Assembly (NCBI GenBank): GCA_947451145.1 | Contig: CANFXW010000009.1 | Span: 62,001-126,000 of the forward strand | DNA: 64,000 nt | Source: Sphingomonadaceae bacterium | Lineage (GTDB): Bacteria; Pseudomonadota; Alphaproteobacteria; Sphingomonadales; Sphingomonadaceae | Reading direction: 5' to 3' | Shown here: positions 1-8,294 of the stretch, piece by piece | How the letters are laid out: the number at the start of each line of letters is the position of its first letter | How positions within the stretch are numbered: position 1 is the first letter of the stretch | Notes under the pieces: model-generated | Database searches by the model: none | Told to the model about the DNA's origin: nothing | Seen by the model: the letters and a program-made list of their open reading frames with translations, nothing else | Program-made: the position numbers and the translations under genes

Positions 1-2
1 CA

Positions 3-170
3 CCCTTGTTTGAACGGATCGGAACTTGCGATGCCGCGTTCAATCGAGCGGTTCTGTTCCCCGGGAACCTGCTCCACTGCGCCTCGCTTGATGGCGTGCT
101 GTTGCCATCTGGCATAACCGGTGGAAGGTTGACGATCGCCGCATTCATCCTGCCTGTCGAAGGAACATGA
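3..170 (+). CDS. DUF6445 family protein, C-terminal part (cut by window start)
   Basis: An open frame enters from the left edge and ends in TGA three bases before the next gene. The 55 visible residues contain FNRAVLFPGNLLHCA followed by a GGRLTIAAFIL tail. This matches my recollection of the end of DUF6445 proteins, where an R..LYP..LLHS segment and a GRLT.N.F end the domain. The family looks like a 2-oxoglutarate/Fe(II) dioxygenase fold; the His of LLHC would be a metal ligand. In sphingomonads it often sits beside cupin-like and tryptophan-halogenase-like genes near TonB-dependent receptors, and the next gene here is cupin-like. The start lies outside the window. Confidence 0.6.
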   Translation, partial: PLFERIGTCDAAFNRAVLFPGNLLHCASLDGVLLPSGITGGRLTIAAFILPVEGT

Positions 171-173
171 GCC

Positions 174-1184
174 ATGGGACAAGGCATCGATGAAGTAACC
201 TGCACCGCCGGTACTGATTACCATGATCTGGTCCTGGCAAGTGACCAGCCGCTCGTCTTGCGGGGGCTGGCAAACCATTGGCCGATCGTTGCCGCCGCGC
301 GGACAAGCGATGCAGCAGTGCTTGCCTATCTGCGCGCAGGGGCGAGTGAAGCGCCCGTCCAGTTCGTTGTCGCGCCACCGGGCTCGGGCGGACGAATGCA
401 TTACGACGATGACATGCGCGGCTTCAATTTTCGCCGCGGACAGGCCCCGCTGGGACCACTGCTTGATGAGCTCGCGCGGCTTTCTGGCGAAACCGATGCC
501 GCGGCAATGGCCGCACAGGGCGTGCTGGCCGAGCAGGCGGCCCCGGGCTTCTGCGATGAGAACCGGCTTGATTGGCTCCCGGCCACGGCAAAGGCGCGGC
601 TCTGGATTGGCAACCGGATCGAAGTGGCCATCCATAGTGATCCTGCTGACAACATTGCCTGCGTTGCCGCAGGGCGCAGGCGGTTTACCCTGTTCGCTCC
701 CGAACAGCTGCCAAACCTCGCCATGGGACCATTTGATCCAACCCCTGCTGGAACGCCGATCGGCATGGCCGATCCGCTAAGGCCGGATTTTGATCGCTTC
801 CCCCGCTTCAGGCAGGCCATGGACAGTGCCTTGTCCGCCGAACTGCTGCCCGGCGACGGGATCTTCATTCCCTATCACTGGTATCACCACGTCCAGTCAC
901 TTGATCCGGTCTCGATACTGGTGAACCACTGGTGGAACGATGCGCCTGCCGATGGCGGATCGCCGTGGGATGCGATGCTTCACGCGATCATGGCAATCAG
1001 GCATCTGCCGCCAAACCAGAGACAGGCGTGGCAGGCGATGTTCAGCCACTACGCCTTCCTTGCGAGTGGTGATCCCCGGGAGCATTTGCCCGCGCACATC
1101 CATGGCGTCCTCGGCGCCGAAAGTCCGGCCGACCGTTTGGCCATACGCCAGATGCTGCTCAAGAATCTGTCAGGACGGCAATGA
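174..1184 (+). CDS. Cupin-like (cupin_8/JmjC-type) domain protein
   Basis: 336 aa, probably a 2-oxoglutarate/Fe(II)-dependent hydroxylase of the cupin_8 family. Residues 20-40 (PLVLRGLANHWP) are the typical family opening. The jelly-roll core holds AIHSDPADNIACVAAG near the middle, supplying the H-x-D metal pair, and a YHWYHHV segment further on supplies the distal His. The ATG follows AAGGA and lies three bases after the stop of the DUF6445 gene, so the two are co-transcribed. The substrate is unknown. In sphingomonads such genes travel with TonB-dependent receptor clusters, so a role in envelope or nutrient acquisition is possible, but that is inference. Confidence 0.75.
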   Translation: MGQGIDEVTCTAGTDYHDLVLASDQPLVLRGLANHWPIVAAARTSDAAVLAYLRAGASEAPVQFVVAPPGSGGRMHYDDDMRGFNFRRGQAPLGPLLDELARLSGETDAAAMAAQGVLAEQAAPGFCDENRLDWLPATAKARLWIGNRIEVAIHSDPADNIACVAAGRRRFTLFAPEQLPNLAMGPFDPTPAGTPIGMADPLRPDFDRFPRFRQAMDSALSAELLPGDGIFIPYHWYHHVQSLDPVSILVNHWWNDAPADGGSPWDAMLHAIMAIRHLPPNQRQAWQAMFSHYAFLASGDPREHLPAHIHGVLGAESPADRLAIRQMLLKNLSGRQ

Positions 1185-1288
1185 TGGTGCCAGCAAACGG
1201 GCCAACAACGCGTTTGGCAAGCTCTTAGCTGGTTCCTGCCATCGTAGCCAAAGCGGGGCTGGCGCATCAGCTATCAACTGAAGATCCG

Positions 1289-1471
1289 GTGCGAATTCTC
1301 GCCGCCTGCCTGTCAAACCGCCTTGCCATGGATGCGGCGGCTGGCATCCGTAACGCCGTGGTGCTGAGTTCCGGATTTGGAGAAGCCGGCGAAGAAGGTG
1401 CCGCTCTCCAGCGCGAACTCTTGGAAAAGTGCGCAGTGGCGGGCTGGCGGTCTACGTCTGAGCGCGCATAA
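1289..1471 (+). pseudogene. Remnant of NDP-forming acyl-CoA synthetase (CoA-binding domain)
   Basis: A 60-aa frame contains AVVLSSGFGEAGEEGAALQ, the signature of the succinyl-CoA-ligase-like part of acetate--CoA ligase (NDP-forming) family proteins, which normally run to about 700 aa. After RELLEKCAVAG, where the family continues into a LLGPN motif, the frame turns into unrelated sequence and stops. Upstream of MDAAAGIRN it also fades. I see no ribosome site of note. It reads as a decayed fragment between two intact genes. The rest of the 1185-1495 gap holds nothing else I recognise. Confidence 0.5.
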
Positions 1472-1495
1472 TCTGCAACCCGGACGATGCGCCGG

Positions 1496-2977
1496 TCAGG
1501 CGCTAACCCAGTGCAACATCTCGCCCCGGCGCACGGTTTGCCCGGCGGTACCTACCGGCTCGACCTTGCCATCGGTCAGGAAAGCGATCCCGGCCTGATC
1601 CTCGGCGTCGATACGCGAGATAACCCGCTCGCCTGCAGGATTTCGGGCCAGGACCACACCATGCGTGGGGCTGCCGAAGCGGTCGTAAAAAACAGTGTAC
1701 GTTTCGATCGTCGCCGGCCCCTCATACTCGTCCGTCAGCTTTGGTATCGGCCCGCGGCGGTCATCCGCCAGTGATTGGAAGTGATAGTCCTGCGGCAGGG
1801 TAACGCCTGACAGCGGGTGACTTGCCAAGACGATGGCGTGGTTGTGCGTGCAGTGGCCGCCATTGCCATAGAGCAGGCCAAACTCGCCCCCCTTGCGCAT
1901 GGCGCGCACCATCTCGGCGGCGGCGTGCATCATGTAATTACCGATGGGGCCGCCGCCAAAGGTGAGCCCGCCCAGCACGGTCAGCGGACGCTCCGCGGAA
2001 AGATTCAGCTTGCGCCGTGCCAACTTGGGCACACAGGGAAAGCAGGAATAGAGTTCGACATGTTCAAGGTCCGCGCCTTGCAGCCCGTTCAATTCGAGCA
2101 CCTTTTCCAGCGCTACTTCCATAGCGGGGGTGCCGTCGAAGCTCGCGCGCTCCAGCGGTTCCACGCTCTCGTGCGCCGATGCCCCCGCGCCGATATAGAC
2201 CAGACGGTCAGGATCGATGCCTGCCGCCCGTGCCAGAGCCAGACTGGTGACGATCAGCGCGGCCCCTTGATTGACCGAGGAATTGGCGACCTGCAGCTTG
2301 GTATAGGGAAAGGCCAGCAGCCGGTTATCAGCAGTGACCTCGATGATTTCGTCCGGCCCGCGCGCCTGTTTGATCCAGGCTCCCTCGGACCGGGCCGCAA
2401 CCTGCGAGTTGTTCGACCAGATCACGCCGGTTTCGCGCTGGCCCTCCGTCAGACCCTGTCCCCAGGCGGCCCGGATCGCGTTCTCATAGAAGGGATAGAT
2501 GTCCGCCGGATTGATCAGGCCATAGCGCCTGCGCAAGGGCGTGGCGCGCGCAGCAGAGCCGGCAAACAGGGTTTTCTGCTCGCCGGCTTCGGCCGCGCGA
2601 CGGGCAGAGGTGCGAACAGCCTCTCCACCCACCAGCAGGCAGATGTTAGCCTGCCCCGCTGCAATCGCATTGGCCGCGTCATTGATGTGCCGCACCGGCG
2701 AATCCCCGTCGGCAGAGGGCGCCTGCATGACATGGGCGGGCGCGATGCCCAGCACTTCGGGCAGCATTTTCGGCACGTTATATTCACGGAAGGAAATCTG
2801 GGGGACGATCGCCAGCCAGTCGGCACGAGAGAGCCAGTCACCACCGGCATCCTTGTCCGCACGGCGAAGAGCTTCGGCCATCAATTCCACGGAGTCGAGC
2901 CCGGGCTCACCAGGTTCAGGCCGGTCATTGATGTCGCCAACGCCGATAATGACAGGGATGCGGGTTTCAGCTGTCAT
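1496..2977 (-). CDS. Thiolase-family protein (acetyl-CoA acetyltransferase/SCP2-thiolase-like)
   Basis: About 493 aa from the ATG at 2977, which follows GGGAGAGGGAAG; the ORF track starts 6 codons upstream at a GTG with no better site. The N-terminus (IPVIIGVGD), the GQANICLLVGGEA strand and the LYSCFPCVPKLA segment place it with thiolase-like acetyl-CoA acetyltransferases. These act on acyl-CoA thioesters in beta-oxidation-like pathways. At the place where classical thiolases carry the nucleophilic Cys, this protein reads PSADGDSPV with no Cys. Related family members read GGNSPQ there, so true thiolytic activity is not assured. It stands alone, facing leftwards, with no close operon partner. 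Confidence 0.7.
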   Translation of the reverse strand: MTAETRIPVIIGVGDINDRPEPGEPGLDSVELMAEALRRADKDAGGDWLSRADWLAIVPQISFREYNVPKMLPEVLGIAPAHVMQAPSADGDSPVRHINDAANAIAAGQANICLLVGGEAVRTSARRAAEAGEQKTLFAGSAARATPLRRRYGLINPADIYPFYENAIRAAWGQGLTEGQRETGVIWSNNSQVAARSEGAWIKQARGPDEIIEVTADNRLLAFPYTKLQVANSSVNQGAALIVTSLALARAAGIDPDRLVYIGAGASAHESVEPLERASFDGTPAMEVALEKVLELNGLQGADLEHVELYSCFPCVPKLARRKLNLSAERPLTVLGGLTFGGGPIGNYMMHAAAEMVRAMRKGGEFGLLYGNGGHCTHNHAIVLASHPLSGVTLPQDYHFQSLADDRRGPIPKLTDEYEGPATIETYTVFYDRFGSPTHGVVLARNPAGERVISRIDAEDQAGIAFLTDGKVEPVGTAGQTVRRGEMLHWVSA

Positions 2978-3352
2978 CTTCCCTCTCCCCTTCACAGGCC
3001 GGATCGTAGCAGAAAGCGCTCAGGCAACTTGATCCAGCTTCTAACGGCGTTTTCGTCTGTGTGCGATAGATGTCATGGCATTGCTTGCACGGCAGATCGA
3101 CCGTCAGATTTGAGGCGGCCCGGAGCCTGGCAGACTCTCAAGGCTTGGCCATGCCGTTCACAGCAGTATCCAGACGACCGCGTTGTGCCCTGCACACCTC
3201 ACTCCAGGCCAACAGAACATGGCCCGAATGGGGAAGGCACAAAAGTTGTCACATCTCCAACGGTCTGCATCCTCCGAAGGAGGGCTAAAATGTTCGAAAA
3301 AATGGCGGAATTGGCGGTGGGTGCGGTCAGTTGCGAACTGGTCTCGGCTTCA

Positions 3353-3523
3353 AATTCCCTGTTAGCAGGGAAAATACAGGGAAAATTGCCATTTTTTCAG
3401 ACTAAATGTGGCCTTCTTATGCCTTGAAAACCGCAGATTTCTGCTAATTCTTTAGCTAAATTCCCTAGAAAATTAACAGGGAATTGCATTTCGCATATCA
3501 GGGAATAGGAAACCCAAAAACAG
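3353..3523. repeat. Cluster of CCCTGTTA / AACAGGGAA inverted motifs
   Basis: TTCCCTGTTAGCAGGGAAAA at 3356, then ACAGGGAAAA, TTCCCTAG, TTAACAGGGAATTG and TCAGGGAATA within 170 bp, in an AT-rich context unlike its neighbours. The same motif family occurs at 21,263-21,480 directly behind the serine recombinase. I take this copy as the footprint of a related element that has lost its genes. Confidence 0.5.
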
Positions 3524-3531
3524 GGTGCCAC

Positions 3532-3663
3532 TCAATCCCAGCCTTCTATCTTTCTCAATGCATGCACCTTAATAAGCGCCTGAGCCAGCCATGCCTCGAT
3601 TCCCGGCAAGGATAGCCCAAGTTGGGCTTCTGCATTCCCCGTGAGTTGCAGCAGTGTCGACAT
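3532..3663 (-). CDS. Possible 43-aa protein or gene fragment, unknown
   Basis: Not on the ORF track. It reads MSTLLQLTGNAEAQLGLSLP and ends KIEGWD-TGA, leucine/alanine-rich and amphipathic. There is no clear ribosome site before the ATG, and the frame abuts the CAGGGAA repeats. It could be a fragment of a larger lost gene. I cannot assign a family, and it may be non-coding. Confidence 0.2.
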   Translation of the reverse strand: MSTLLQLTGNAEAQLGLSLPGIEAWLAQALIKVHALRKIEGWD

Positions 3664-3777
3664 CACGGCCGGTTAGTTTGTTGCCAGATTTAACCGCCTA
3701 GCCCGGCAATAAGGCTACGATAGAGGGTCCTTCGTTTATCAGACGCAAAACCGCGCTGTAACTGAGCGATTGGCAAA

Positions 3778-5505
3778 TCAGTTCATCGCAAACTGCGGCC
3801 CCCGAACCAGCTTGCCAGGCAGGGCTTCCGTCATCACACCATCCTTCACGATCACTTCGCCATTCACCAGCGTATAGCGGAAGCCATCGACCTTCTGCAT
3901 CATCCGCTTGCCGCCCGCCGGCAGATCATAGGCCATATATGGCGCGGGCAAGTGCAATGCCTCCAGATCGATGATGTTGATGTCTGCCTTGCGGCCCTGA
4001 GCAATTACGCCGCGATCATCCAGTGAATAGAGGCTAGCCGGCTCGCTGGTTTGCAGGCGGATCACTTCTTCCAGCGGCAAGCGCGGTCCGCGCGTGCGGC
4101 CCTTGACCCAATGGGTGAGCATGAAGCTCGTGAAGCTGGCGTCGCTGATGCTGGCGACATGCGCGCCGCCGTCCGATAGCGAGGCCGTGGTGCGCGAATG
4201 GCTGAGCTGCTCGTGCAGGATATCAAGACTGCCCAGCGCATAGGCCGCGACCGGCACGAACAACAACGCCTTGCCACCCTGCTCCAGCAGCGCGTCGTAG
4301 ACGTACTCTTGCGGGCTAACACCCTTGGCTTTCGCCAGCCCTGCCACGCTTTCTTCCGGGGTCGGCTCGTAGTTCGGCGGATCGCCCAGCGGGAACATCT
4401 TGTCGAAACGGGTGGCAAGGCCAGTGAGAGACTTGCTCATGTCGGGCTCGTCCGCCAGCAGCCGCGCGCGGAAAGCGGGGTCGCGCATGCGCTCCACCTT
4501 CTCGGCAAAGGGCAGCGCGTCGATTTCGGCATAGACCGGATAATAGCTGAAGGGATTGAGCGAGGTTTCCAGCCCCATCAGGAAGCCCGGCGGACGCCAC
4601 GGAACAGCGGCACGGATATCGACGCCTTCGGTCTCATAGATTCGCTTTAACGAATCCAGGGTCTGACGAAATTCATAGGGATCGCTGTCAGGCTTCACTT
4701 CAACCAGCGAGAAGATCACCGGCTTGCCCGTCTTGCGGCCGATCTTGCTCATCCATGCGAGGTCTTCCGGCTTGCCCAGCTTATCGGAGATCAGCTGGAA
4801 CACGCCCGATCCGGCATCAACCATGGCATCGGCAATGGTCAGCAGTTCCTTGGGCTCGGCATAGGTGCCCGGGATCAGTTCGCCCTTCGATGTAAGGTGG
4901 ATGAACGTCCGCGAAGTGGTGAAGCCGTGCGCACCAGCCTGCACCGCTTCCTTCACCAGCTGTGCCATTTCGGCAATATCTTCATCGGTCGCCTCGCCAT
5001 CAATGGCGCGGTCTTTACCCATGACATAGGCGCGCAAGGGGGCGTGGGGCACCTGCGCCACAACATCGATGGCGTGTGGCTTGCAGTCGATTGAATCGAG
5101 GTATTCGGGGAAGCTCTCCCAGTCCCAGCTGACACCCTCGGCGAGCACGGTTCCGGGAATGTCCTCAACGCCTTCCATTACCGTAATGAGGTAATCGCGC
5201 GCTTCGATGCCGGGCCGGATCGGCGCAAAGCCCATGCCGCAATTGCCCATGATCGCAGTGGTTACGCCATGCCATGCGGCCGGTGAAAGCTGAGCATCCC
5301 AAGTGACCTGCCCATCATAATGGGTGTGCGTATCGACGAAGCCCGGGGTAACGATATTGCCCGTGGCATCGATTTCCTCGCGCCCCGGCCCGACATTGCG
5401 ACCAACTGCGACGATTGTGCCCTTGTCCACGGCAACATCACCGACAAACCCCGGCGCACCGGTGCCGTCGATAATCGTGCCGCCGCGAATGACCAGATCA
5501 TGCAT
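3778..5505 (-). CDS. Amidohydrolase family protein, N-acyl-D-amino-acid deacylase type
   Basis: 575 aa, the full length for this group. The opening LVIRGGTIIDGTG and the metal site TPGFVDTHTHYDG (two His) around residues 50-65 are the hallmark of the D-aminoacylase/dihydroorotase-like amidohydrolases. GNCGMGFAP is the conserved D-aminoacylase motif that includes a metal-bridging Cys in that subfamily. SDGGAHV near residue 440 supplies the Asp that activates water. It hydrolyses amide or cyclic amide bonds in the cytoplasm; the substrate is not evident. It lies 20 bp downstream of the PF10118 hydrolase in the same orientation, so both likely answer to the divergent TetR. Confidence 0.85.
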   Translation of the reverse strand: MHDLVIRGGTIIDGTGAPGFVGDVAVDKGTIVAVGRNVGPGREEIDATGNIVTPGFVDTHTHYDGQVTWDAQLSPAAWHGVTTAIMGNCGMGFAPIRPGIEARDYLITVMEGVEDIPGTVLAEGVSWDWESFPEYLDSIDCKPHAIDVVAQVPHAPLRAYVMGKDRAIDGEATDEDIAEMAQLVKEAVQAGAHGFTTSRTFIHLTSKGELIPGTYAEPKELLTIADAMVDAGSGVFQLISDKLGKPEDLAWMSKIGRKTGKPVIFSLVEVKPDSDPYEFRQTLDSLKRIYETEGVDIRAAVPWRPPGFLMGLETSLNPFSYYPVYAEIDALPFAEKVERMRDPAFRARLLADEPDMSKSLTGLATRFDKMFPLGDPPNYEPTPEESVAGLAKAKGVSPQEYVYDALLEQGGKALLFVPVAAYALGSLDILHEQLSHSRTTASLSDGGAHVASISDASFTSFMLTHWVKGRTRGPRLPLEEVIRLQTSEPASLYSLDDRGVIAQGRKADINIIDLEALHLPAPYMAYDLPAGGKRMMQKVDGFRYTLVNGEVIVKDGVMTEALPGKLVRGPQFAMN

Positions 5506-5525
5506 TTCCCAAAACTCCAGTAACT

Positions 5526-6380
5526 TCAGGCAGCAGCAGCGAGTGGCTGACCGGTGGTGGACCCTTCGCCAAACACGCGGGTGACGTCAGCGCCACTGTC
5601 GTAGATCGCGCTCCATTCGTTGAAATACTTGGGCAGCGGCTGATGTTCCGGATTGTGCCAGGGCATCTGCGACATCATGATGCCGTAAGCCGACTTCCAC
5701 TTTGCAACGCGCGGCATCTTGAAGTTCGAATTGCCGGAGAACAGTTCCTTGGGCAGTTCCGGAAACGCCTTTTCAAACTCTTCGGTGATCGCACCGATCA
5801 CCTTGCCGACATGCTGCATGAAGCCCTTGAACCGGCTGACACGATACCAGTAGTTGCCGTAGACATGGTCATAGACCATCAGCCCCGAGCTGCGGTGCTC
5901 GATCTCCTCACAGAAGTGCCAGAGCAGCAGAGAAGCGACCCGCGCATCGCCGTTGAAAAGGTGCTCGCGGTGATCGAGCATCAGCTTGAACGAAGGCGTG
6001 AAGATGCTCTCCAGCCCGCCGGTGTAGGCGAGATGATACTTGAGCGGCTCTGCCGCATAGAGCTCGTCATAGAGCTCAATGCAGCGGTCGAGCGCCGATT
6101 GCAGCGCGGGCGTCTGCGCAATCAGCGCCTTGCAGTGCTTCCGATGTGCGCTTGAGTGAAGCCCTTCCTGCGCGCGGAAATCGCGTGCTTCCTGCAACAC
6201 GCGCGGATCGGTGATCAGGGGTTCGGCATCGCGCATCGCCTGGCAGATGTATTTTTCGAAGCCGATCGCAAAGAACGACAGCTTGTTCATGGTGATCGCG
6301 AATTCTGGGTTATTCTTGTTCCAGATGAAGTCCACGCCTTCGAAATCGAAGGGGATCCGCCTGATCTTGAGGTCAATCAT
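5526..6380 (-). CDS. Metal-dependent hydrolase family protein (PF10118)
   Basis: About 284 aa from the ATG at 6380, preceded by GGGAGCAGG; the ORF-track start at 6443 would place the N-terminus inside the operator region. The sequence IRRIPFDFEGVDFIWNKNNP, the E-G-L-H-S-S-A-H-R-K-H segment and HFCEEIEHRSSGLMVYD fit the helical PF10118 family, whose conserved His and Glu residues suggest a di-iron or similar metal centre. The biochemical activity is not established. First gene of a two-gene operon with the amidohydrolase and divergent from the TetR gene, which probably controls both. Confidence 0.75.
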   Translation of the reverse strand: MIDLKIRRIPFDFEGVDFIWNKNNPEFAITMNKLSFFAIGFEKYICQAMRDAEPLITDPRVLQEARDFRAQEGLHSSAHRKHCKALIAQTPALQSALDRCIELYDELYAAEPLKYHLAYTGGLESIFTPSFKLMLDHREHLFNGDARVASLLLWHFCEEIEHRSSGLMVYDHVYGNYWYRVSRFKGFMQHVGKVIGAITEEFEKAFPELPKELFSGNSNFKMPRVAKWKSAYGIMMSQMPWHNPEHQPLPKYFNEWSAIYDSGADVTRVFGEGSTTGQPLAAAA

Positions 6381-6454
6381 TGCCTGCTCCCAGCCTTGCT
6401 GCCGACGCCCGGATACCGGACGATTCGTCTCGATTGGCGGCATCTAGTCAAAAA

Positions 6455-6487
6455 TGGACATAGTGTCCAGTATGGACAGCGCGTCCA
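6455..6487. promoter_or_regulatory. Tandem palindromic operators between TetR and hydrolase operon
   Basis: TGGACATAGTGTCCA (6455-6469) is a perfect 6-3-6 palindrome. TGGACAGCGCGTCCA (6473-6487) is a near-perfect second copy. Their centres are 18 bp apart. They lie in the short divergent promoter region, where an autoregulating TetR-type repressor would bind. Confidence 0.65.
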
Positions 6488-6508
6488 TTTCGCTTTAGGC
6501 CCAGCGTC

Positions 6509-7129
6509 ATGAGCCTTCAGGTACCTTCATCAGATGCTACGGACGCGCATACTAACCCGCGGCGAGTGGCCACACGCGCGCGGATCTGCCGTTCAGCTTG
6601 CAAGCTATTCTTCGATCACGGCTACGCAACGGTGACAATGGAGCACATTGCCCAAGCGTCGGATATCCGGCGATCGACGCTCTATCTGCATTTCCGCGAG
6701 AAGGACGAAATCCTTGCTGCCATTGCCCAGGATTACACCGCGAAGGTGCGCCAAGTCGTAGCTCGCCTGCCCGGTCCTGTGCCGAGCCGCGTCCAAGTCG
6801 CTGCATGGGTCACAGAATTCGCTGTCTTTGTCACCCAGGAGCGCGCGGCGACGGAACTTCTGGTCTCACTTAGCCACCTTCCCAAGGCTCCCGCCGCTGC
6901 TGTGGCCTTTGGTCAGGCGCTCAAGGAAATGATGGCTGACCAGCTTCCGGTCTTCCGCACCGCCATGGAGCCAGCGCAGCTTTTGGCCCATGCCCGGGCG
7001 ATTACGGTAATGGACTCGCTCGGTTGGGCGCTGTGTCACCATGCCCGCACCGGCGGCTGCGAGATGTCCAGCGCGCGCCTTGCCGTGGCCGCTGAAGACC
7101 TGAGCCGCTTCGCAAGCGGAGACCTGTAA
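6509..7129 (+). CDS. TetR/AcrR family transcriptional regulator
   Basis: 206 aa. The N-terminal helix-turn-helix spans about residues 20-65: RARICRSACKLFFDHGYATVTMEHIAQ then STLYLHFREKDE, the classic TetR signature with YLHF in place of YYHF. The C-terminal ligand domain is divergent, so the ligand is unknown. It is divergent from the PF10118/amidohydrolase operon and one base upstream of the epoxide hydrolase start. It therefore probably represses both directions through the TGGACA palindromes. The ATG has no strong ribosome site, as is common for autoregulated repressors. Confidence 0.85.
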   Translation: MSLQVPSSDATDAHTNPRRVATRARICRSACKLFFDHGYATVTMEHIAQASDIRRSTLYLHFREKDEILAAIAQDYTAKVRQVVARLPGPVPSRVQVAAWVTEFAVFVTQERAATELLVSLSHLPKAPAAAVAFGQALKEMMADQLPVFRTAMEPAQLLAHARAITVMDSLGWALCHHARTGGCEMSSARLAVAAEDLSRFASGDL

Positions 7130-7130
7130 T

Positions 7131-8294
7131 ATGAGCGAGACGATTCAACCTTTCCACATTGCGATCCCGCAAAGTGATCTCGATGACCTGCAAGACCGTC
7201 TGCGGCGCACCCGCTGGCCGCAGGAGATCGGCGATAACAGTGGGTGGCAGGCTGGCACCAACCTCGCCTACATGCGCGAGCTCGTCGATTACTGGCTGAA
7301 CGGCTATGACTGGCGCGCGCAGGAGGCGGCTATGAATGCCCTGCCGCAGTTCCGCACCCATATCGAAGGCGTGCCCGTTCATTTTGTGCATGTGAAGGGC
7401 AAGGGCCCCAATCCGATGCCTCTGGTTATCAACCATGGCTGGCCCTGGACCTTCTGGGACATGCGCAGGATCATCGGCCCGCTGACCGATCCCGCAGCCT
7501 ACGGCGGTGATCCTGCCGATGCCTTTGAAGTTATTGCCCCCTCGCTCCCCGGCTTTGCCTTTTCCAGCCCTCTCACAACAGAGGGCATGTTCTTCAATCC
7601 AACGGCGGATCTCTGGGTCAAGCTGATGGCGCGGCTGGGCCACAAGCAATTCGCTACGCAGGGCGGTGACATCGGCTCGTTTGTCTCGGCACGGCTGGGG
7701 CACAAATATGCCGAAAACATCATCGGCGTTCACCTCCACCTCGCCGGTGCGGTGATGCCGCCTTACCCCACAGCAGAAGACTACGCGCCAGAAGAGCAGG
7801 CGTGGGGCGCAAAGTTCGCCGCGTTCATGGCCGAGGGTAACGGCTACATGCAGATCCAGCGCACTCGGCCGCAAACAATCGGCTTTGCCATGCATGATAG
7901 CCCGGTGGGGCTTGCCGCCTGGCTGATAGAAAAGCGCCGCGCCTGGAGCGATTGCGGTGGCGATGTGGAGGCAGTGTTCAGCAAGGATGACCTGATCACC
8001 AATGCCATGCTCTACTGGCTGACCGATACCTATGTCAGTTCCGCCCGCCACTACTATGAAACCCGGGGGCCAGAGATGGCGCCGGCGCATGATCGCCAAC
8101 CGCCGGTCGAAGCGCCTACCGCGCTGCTCCAATTCAAGGGCGATGTATGGCTCTATCCGCGCAAATGGGCAGAGCGCTATTACAACCTGAAGCGCTGGAA
8201 CGTGGCCGAAAAGGGCGGCCATTTTGCGCCGATGGAGCAGCCGAAACTGTTGGTTGACGATATTCGCGCGTTCTTCCGTGGGTTGAGGCGCTGA
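7131..8294 (+). CDS. Epoxide hydrolase family protein (alpha/beta hydrolase)
   Basis: 387 aa. The N-terminal EHN domain (PFHIAIPQSDLDDLQDRLRR) is followed by the alpha/beta hydrolase core. Oxyanion motif HGWPWTFWD lies near residue 105 and the nucleophile elbow QGGDIGS near 182, where Asp attacks the epoxide. KGGHFAPMEQP near the C-terminus carries the catalytic His. Family members open epoxides to diols, for example juvenile-hormone- or limonene-type substrates; the true substrate is not evident. It is co-transcribed with the TetR gene just upstream and abuts, tail to tail with no gap, the second TetR gene. Confidence 0.85.
   Translation: MSETIQPFHIAIPQSDLDDLQDRLRRTRWPQEIGDNSGWQAGTNLAYMRELVDYWLNGYDWRAQEAAMNALPQFRTHIEGVPVHFVHVKGKGPNPMPLVINHGWPWTFWDMRRIIGPLTDPAAYGGDPADAFEVIAPSLPGFAFSSPLTTEGMFFNPTADLWVKLMARLGHKQFATQGGDIGSFVSARLGHKYAENIIGVHLHLAGAVMPPYPTAEDYAPEEQAWGAKFAAFMAEGNGYMQIQRTRPQTIGFAMHDSPVGLAAWLIEKRRAWSDCGGDVEAVFSKDDLITNAMLYWLTDTYVSSARHYYETRGPEMAPAHDRQPPVEAPTALLQFKGDVWLYPRKWAERYYNLKRWNVAEKGGHFAPMEQPKLLVDDIRAFFRGLRR

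Larger units (their letters stand above)
2978..3777. other. 800-bp intergenic region with decayed mobile DNA
   Basis: No convincing full gene. ORFs on the track here are short shadows. The left part is GC-rich and featureless. From about 3290 it becomes AT-rich and carries repeated CCCTGTTA/AACAGGGAA motifs like those behind the serine recombinase at 21.3 kb (listed separately). A 43-aa frame on the minus strand (3532-3663) follows. It looks like a scar of an old insertion between two catabolic genes. Confidence 0.5.

Noticed and set aside
1817-3427. 536-aa plus-strand ORF
   Set aside because: It is the antisense shadow of the thiolase-like gene; composition is Gln/Arg/His-rich with no domain.
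7002-8222. 406-aa minus-strand ORF
   Set aside because: Antisense shadow of the epoxide hydrolase, which has clear catalytic motifs.
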